From Gemmatimonadota bacterium (GTDB lineage: Bacteria; GCA-2686955): a stretch of DNA of 16,300 nucleotides. The position numbers and the translations under genes are program-made. Below the pieces are notes generated by a model. The model was not told the origin of the DNA. It did not search any database and saw nothing but the letters and a program-made list of their open reading frames with translations. The stretch covers positions 1-16,300 of the forward strand of contig NYZA01000256.1 in the NCBI GenBank assembly GCA_002686955.1, given 5' to 3'. Positions within the stretch are counted from its first letter, which is position 1, and every line of letters begins with the position of its first letter. Below are positions 14,147 through 16,300 of this stretch, piece by piece.

Positions 14147-16111
14147 ATGCACAAGCGATCCGGTCGTCCGCGAGCACACTCGGCAGCCCTGCTCTTCGCG
14201 TCACTCTGCGGAGCGCAACCATCGTTCGGCGGTCAGTTCCAGCTCTTCCCGGAGGGACCGGCCTACCTCGAGACCACCGCCGATCGTGTCGCTCTCAAGG
14301 GCGATCGGATCGCTTGGGGCGCCAGTACACTCTTCACGAGCGATCTCGACTTCGTCGAGCGCCGCGGCCTGATACCGCCGAGCGGTATTGTCGCTCTGAG
14401 CTGGCAAGGAGACGGGCTTCTCGCTCTGGCCGCCGCTCACGGCCTGCTCGTGATCGACGACCAGGGCCCCAGGCCACGAATCGAAGCCGAGCTACCGCTG
14501 CCCGCCGCGCACGAGGTCACCGACATCGCCGTGATCGGCACCGACGCTTTCGTGACCGGCTGGCGCAGCATCAACCACTGGCGCGAAGAGAACGGCTACC
14601 TCTTCGAGATCGACCTCAGCGATCCCCGAGTCCCCGTTCTCATGAGTACCTCATTCCAGGCGAGCCGAGGTTTCCACCATATCCGTGGGGAGAGCGGCGA
14701 GGACCTGTACCTGGCGAGCAAGTGCGCCCTCTTCAAGGCGGAGCGAGTCGCGACGGGCGCTGGGTTCGACTTCCGGATGTTCGCCGAAGGCTGTCACGAC
14801 TCGATCCGGGGCATCTGCGTGGGGTGGGGTGGGCTTTTCGTGGCTTGGGCGTCCAATCGGGTCGACGTGTACAGGGTCTTGCCCGATGCACTTCCCGTGC
14901 TAGCCGCGTCGATCGAGGACGCCGGCACGCGTTCGATCGAGACGCTCGCACAGCGACCTGTCGTCCTCCTGCTCTCGCAAAGCGAGTTGCTTGCATACGA
15001 TGTGTCGAACCTCGCCGCGCCGGTCTTTCTTTGGAGAGAGGAGGCAGGTGGCGGAACCGACCTGGCGGTGGGCGCTGATCGCGTCGTGCACACGACGAGG
15101 GAGGGAAGCTACGGTGGGCTTCAGCAGTGGCAAGTCCGGGACGGGCAACCGATTCCGGGCGCTGAGCTGGGATTTGGTGATGACTTGAAGGACTACGACG
15201 TCGCTGGCGACCTCGCGGTCGCCGCAACGGAGGTGTCGTCGTGGGACGACTACCTGGCCTGCGCCATTGACGAGACAACAAAAGCCTTGACCCCGCTTCC
15301 GCACTCGCCAAGCCGAATCACAGCCGTGGGCCGGACAGCCCATCTAGGAGGTTATTCCACCGGATTGCGAGTCTACGAAGTGTTGCCCGACGCCGTGGCA
15401 ACTCACCGTGCCACCATCGACTCGGGCGCGACCATGCTGGAGACACTCGCGCACGGCGATGTCGCGGTCAATATGGGGCGGATTCTCGATCTGACCGACC
15501 CACTAGCTCCGGTGGTCACCGATACCCTCGATCTCATCCAGGAGGGCCTCAGAATTCATAACCAGGATTTGGCCGAATCAGGTGACGATCTGCTCTATAC
15601 GTTCCACGCGGAAAAAGACACCTGGGACGAGGAGCAGTACGGGGTGCTCCGCATCGCCGCCGGTCGATTCGAACCTGTGCTCCAGGACACGATGGCCTTG
15701 GTGAGAGATGTCGCGCTCGATCCGACGCGCCAGGAACTCATTGTGGCACGCTGGTACGACCTGATCCGAATCCCCTACGCTGGTCCAATGAAAGGGCAGC
15801 GCACCGTGCTCGAGAAGCCCCTCGGAGACCTCTACCTGTCGCAGGCCGTGCAAGTCTATCAAGGCTGGCTCTTTACCGCCTGGGAATACTCGGACTGGGG
15901 CAACCAGGTCTGGGGCAACCACTACCCCGTCATCGCCCACCGCCTCGGCGCCCTCGACCAGCAAGGCTGGCGCCGTGACTTCGACTCCGTCTCCTACCTC
16001 CGCCGAGTCCGAGGCGGCGTCGGCATTGTCGGCAGATTCGGCGGCTGGACGGTCGATCTCGATCCGCCCGAGTCGGATCTCCCGATACCAGAGCTTCCTC
16101 GATTGGACTGA
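14147..16111 (+). CDS. Secreted LVIVD-type beta-propeller-like protein
   Basis: The 654-residue protein has a signal peptide (basic MHKRSGRPRAH, hydrophobic SAALLFASLCGAQPSFG, cleavage around 24-29). The rest is almost all short beta strands with repeated motifs of the LVIVD/choice-of-anchor type: LFEIDLSDPRVPVL (152-165), LLAYDVSNLAAPVFLW (281-296), and ILDLTDPLAPVVTDT (446-460). Such repeats form beta-propellers in extracellular proteins that bind partners rather than catalyse. Few cysteines (about five), unlike the gene before it. Start ATG 14147 has GAGGAG at 14135-14140, 6 nt upstream, and is 2 nt after the previous stop, so the two are almost certainly co-transcribed and translationally coupled. 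Specific ligand is unknown. I considered an earlier in-frame extension to 13877; it only overlaps the previous gene. Confidence 0.82.
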   Translation: MHKRSGRPRAHSAALLFASLCGAQPSFGGQFQLFPEGPAYLETTADRVALKGDRIAWGASTLFTSDLDFVERRGLIPPSGIVALSWQGDGLLALAAAHGLLVIDDQGPRPRIEAELPLPAAHEVTDIAVIGTDAFVTGWRSINHWREENGYLFEIDLSDPRVPVLMSTSFQASRGFHHIRGESGEDLYLASKCALFKAERVATGAGFDFRMFAEGCHDSIRGICVGWGGLFVAWASNRVDVYRVLPDALPVLAASIEDAGTRSIETLAQRPVVLLLSQSELLAYDVSNLAAPVFLWREEAGGGTDLAVGADRVVHTTREGSYGGLQQWQVRDGQPIPGAELGFGDDLKDYDVAGDLAVAATEVSSWDDYLACAIDETTKALTPLPHSPSRITAVGRTAHLGGYSTGLRVYEVLPDAVATHRATIDSGATMLETLAHGDVAVNMGRILDLTDPLAPVVTDTLDLIQEGLRIHNQDLAESGDDLLYTFHAEKDTWDEEQYGVLRIAAGRFEPVLQDTMALVRDVALDPTRQELIVARWYDLIRIPYAGPMKGQRTVLEKPLGDLYLSQAVQVYQGWLFTAWEYSDWGNQVWGNHYPVIAHRLGALDQQGWRRDFDSVSYLRRVRGGVGIVGRFGGWTVDLDPPESDLPIPELPRLD

Positions 16112-16300
16112 ACGCTCCGGCCGAGAGGCCGTCGCGTCGAGCAACCCTGTGGGGCATCTGCACAAAGCAAGGGATCGAGAAAGACCACGTTCGCGAGCGC
16201 GATGCGGGGCCGGGGAGCTTGCCTGGTTCCGGCGATGGACGGGCGGAACCTCTCTATCGCCCCATCTATCCTCTTCCCTCTTCCCCCCCTCCACCTGCAC
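16112..16300. other. Non-coding 3' end of window with a short hairpin and pyrimidine tract
   Basis: A hairpin CGGCC-GAGA-GGCCG (16118-16122 with 16127-16131) starts 7 nt after the propeller gene's stop; it has no U-tract, so it is at most a weak terminator. From about 16250 to 16293 the plus strand is nearly pure C/T (ctcttccctcttcccccc). No open frame with coding character is visible here. Confidence 0.5.

Noticed and set aside
16118-16131. Hairpin after the propeller gene as a terminator
   Set aside because: Only 5 bp of stem with a 4-nt loop and no U-tract.

Overview
The window is GC-rich (mostly G/C third positions) bacterial chromosome with dense, short-spaced genes. The promoter-like sequences I can see mostly follow TTGACN-17/18-TANNNT. 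The ribosomal proteins L21 and L27 are clearly bacterial. The mix is a bacterial mevalonate cluster with a class II HMG-CoA reductase, an LtaS-like membrane phosphotransferase, and large Cys-rich secreted proteins with LVIVD-like repeats and a Ca-loop-like motif. This fits an environmental lineage such as Myxococcota, Krumholzibacteriota/Eisenbacteria or another FCB/Planctomycetes-like group. I cannot fix the phylum from sequence alone.

Layout. (1) 1-434: the 5' end of a deoxynucleoside kinase on the minus strand, divergent from rplU, with a promoter candidate for each direction and a hairpin in the rplU leader. (2) 435-1032: rplU-rpmA. (3) 1051-5362: a tight run of an LtaS-like membrane phosphotransferase/sulfatase-fold enzyme, a GT-A glycosyltransferase and a glycosyltransferase-methyltransferase fusion, probably a surface-glycan module. 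It sits where obgE usually follows rpmA. (4) 5390-8857: a promoter candidate and a mevalonate/isoprenoid cluster: type 2 IPP isomerase, mevalonate kinase (ATGA overlap) and class II HMG-CoA reductase. HMG-CoA synthase, phosphomevalonate kinase and the decarboxylase are not in the window. (5) 8877-9407 (minus): a small membrane-anchored protein with an acidic tail, convergent with hmgR. (6) 9528-10442: a homocysteine S-methyltransferase-like zinc enzyme. (7) 10443-11061: no confident gene; it holds a weak minus-strand ORF with a signal-peptide-like start and a promoter candidate. (8) 11062-16111: two secreted proteins, a 992+ residue Cys-rich protein (jelly-roll-like domain, putative TIM barrel, Ca-loop-like motif) and a beta-propeller-like LVIVD protein starting 2 nt later.

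The most interesting signal is at 11052-11166. A strong Shine-Dalgarno (GGAGG) and GTG are followed three codons later by five perfect tandem copies of the heptamer CCGCTCT. After the repeat, the frame opened by the GTG stops at once, while a different frame reads through a signal-peptide-like hydrophobic stretch into the large secreted protein, with no start codon of its own upstream of that stretch. A copy number divisible by three (3 or 6) would join the SD/GTG to the signal peptide and the whole protein; the sequenced 5 copies do not. This is the architecture of a phase-variable contingency locus, comparable in logic to the Neisseria opa CTCTT repeats, and would make the secreted pair switchable. 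A second notable point is a Met where the type 2 isomerase family normally carries a conserved Gln in its HLNP-x-QE motif.
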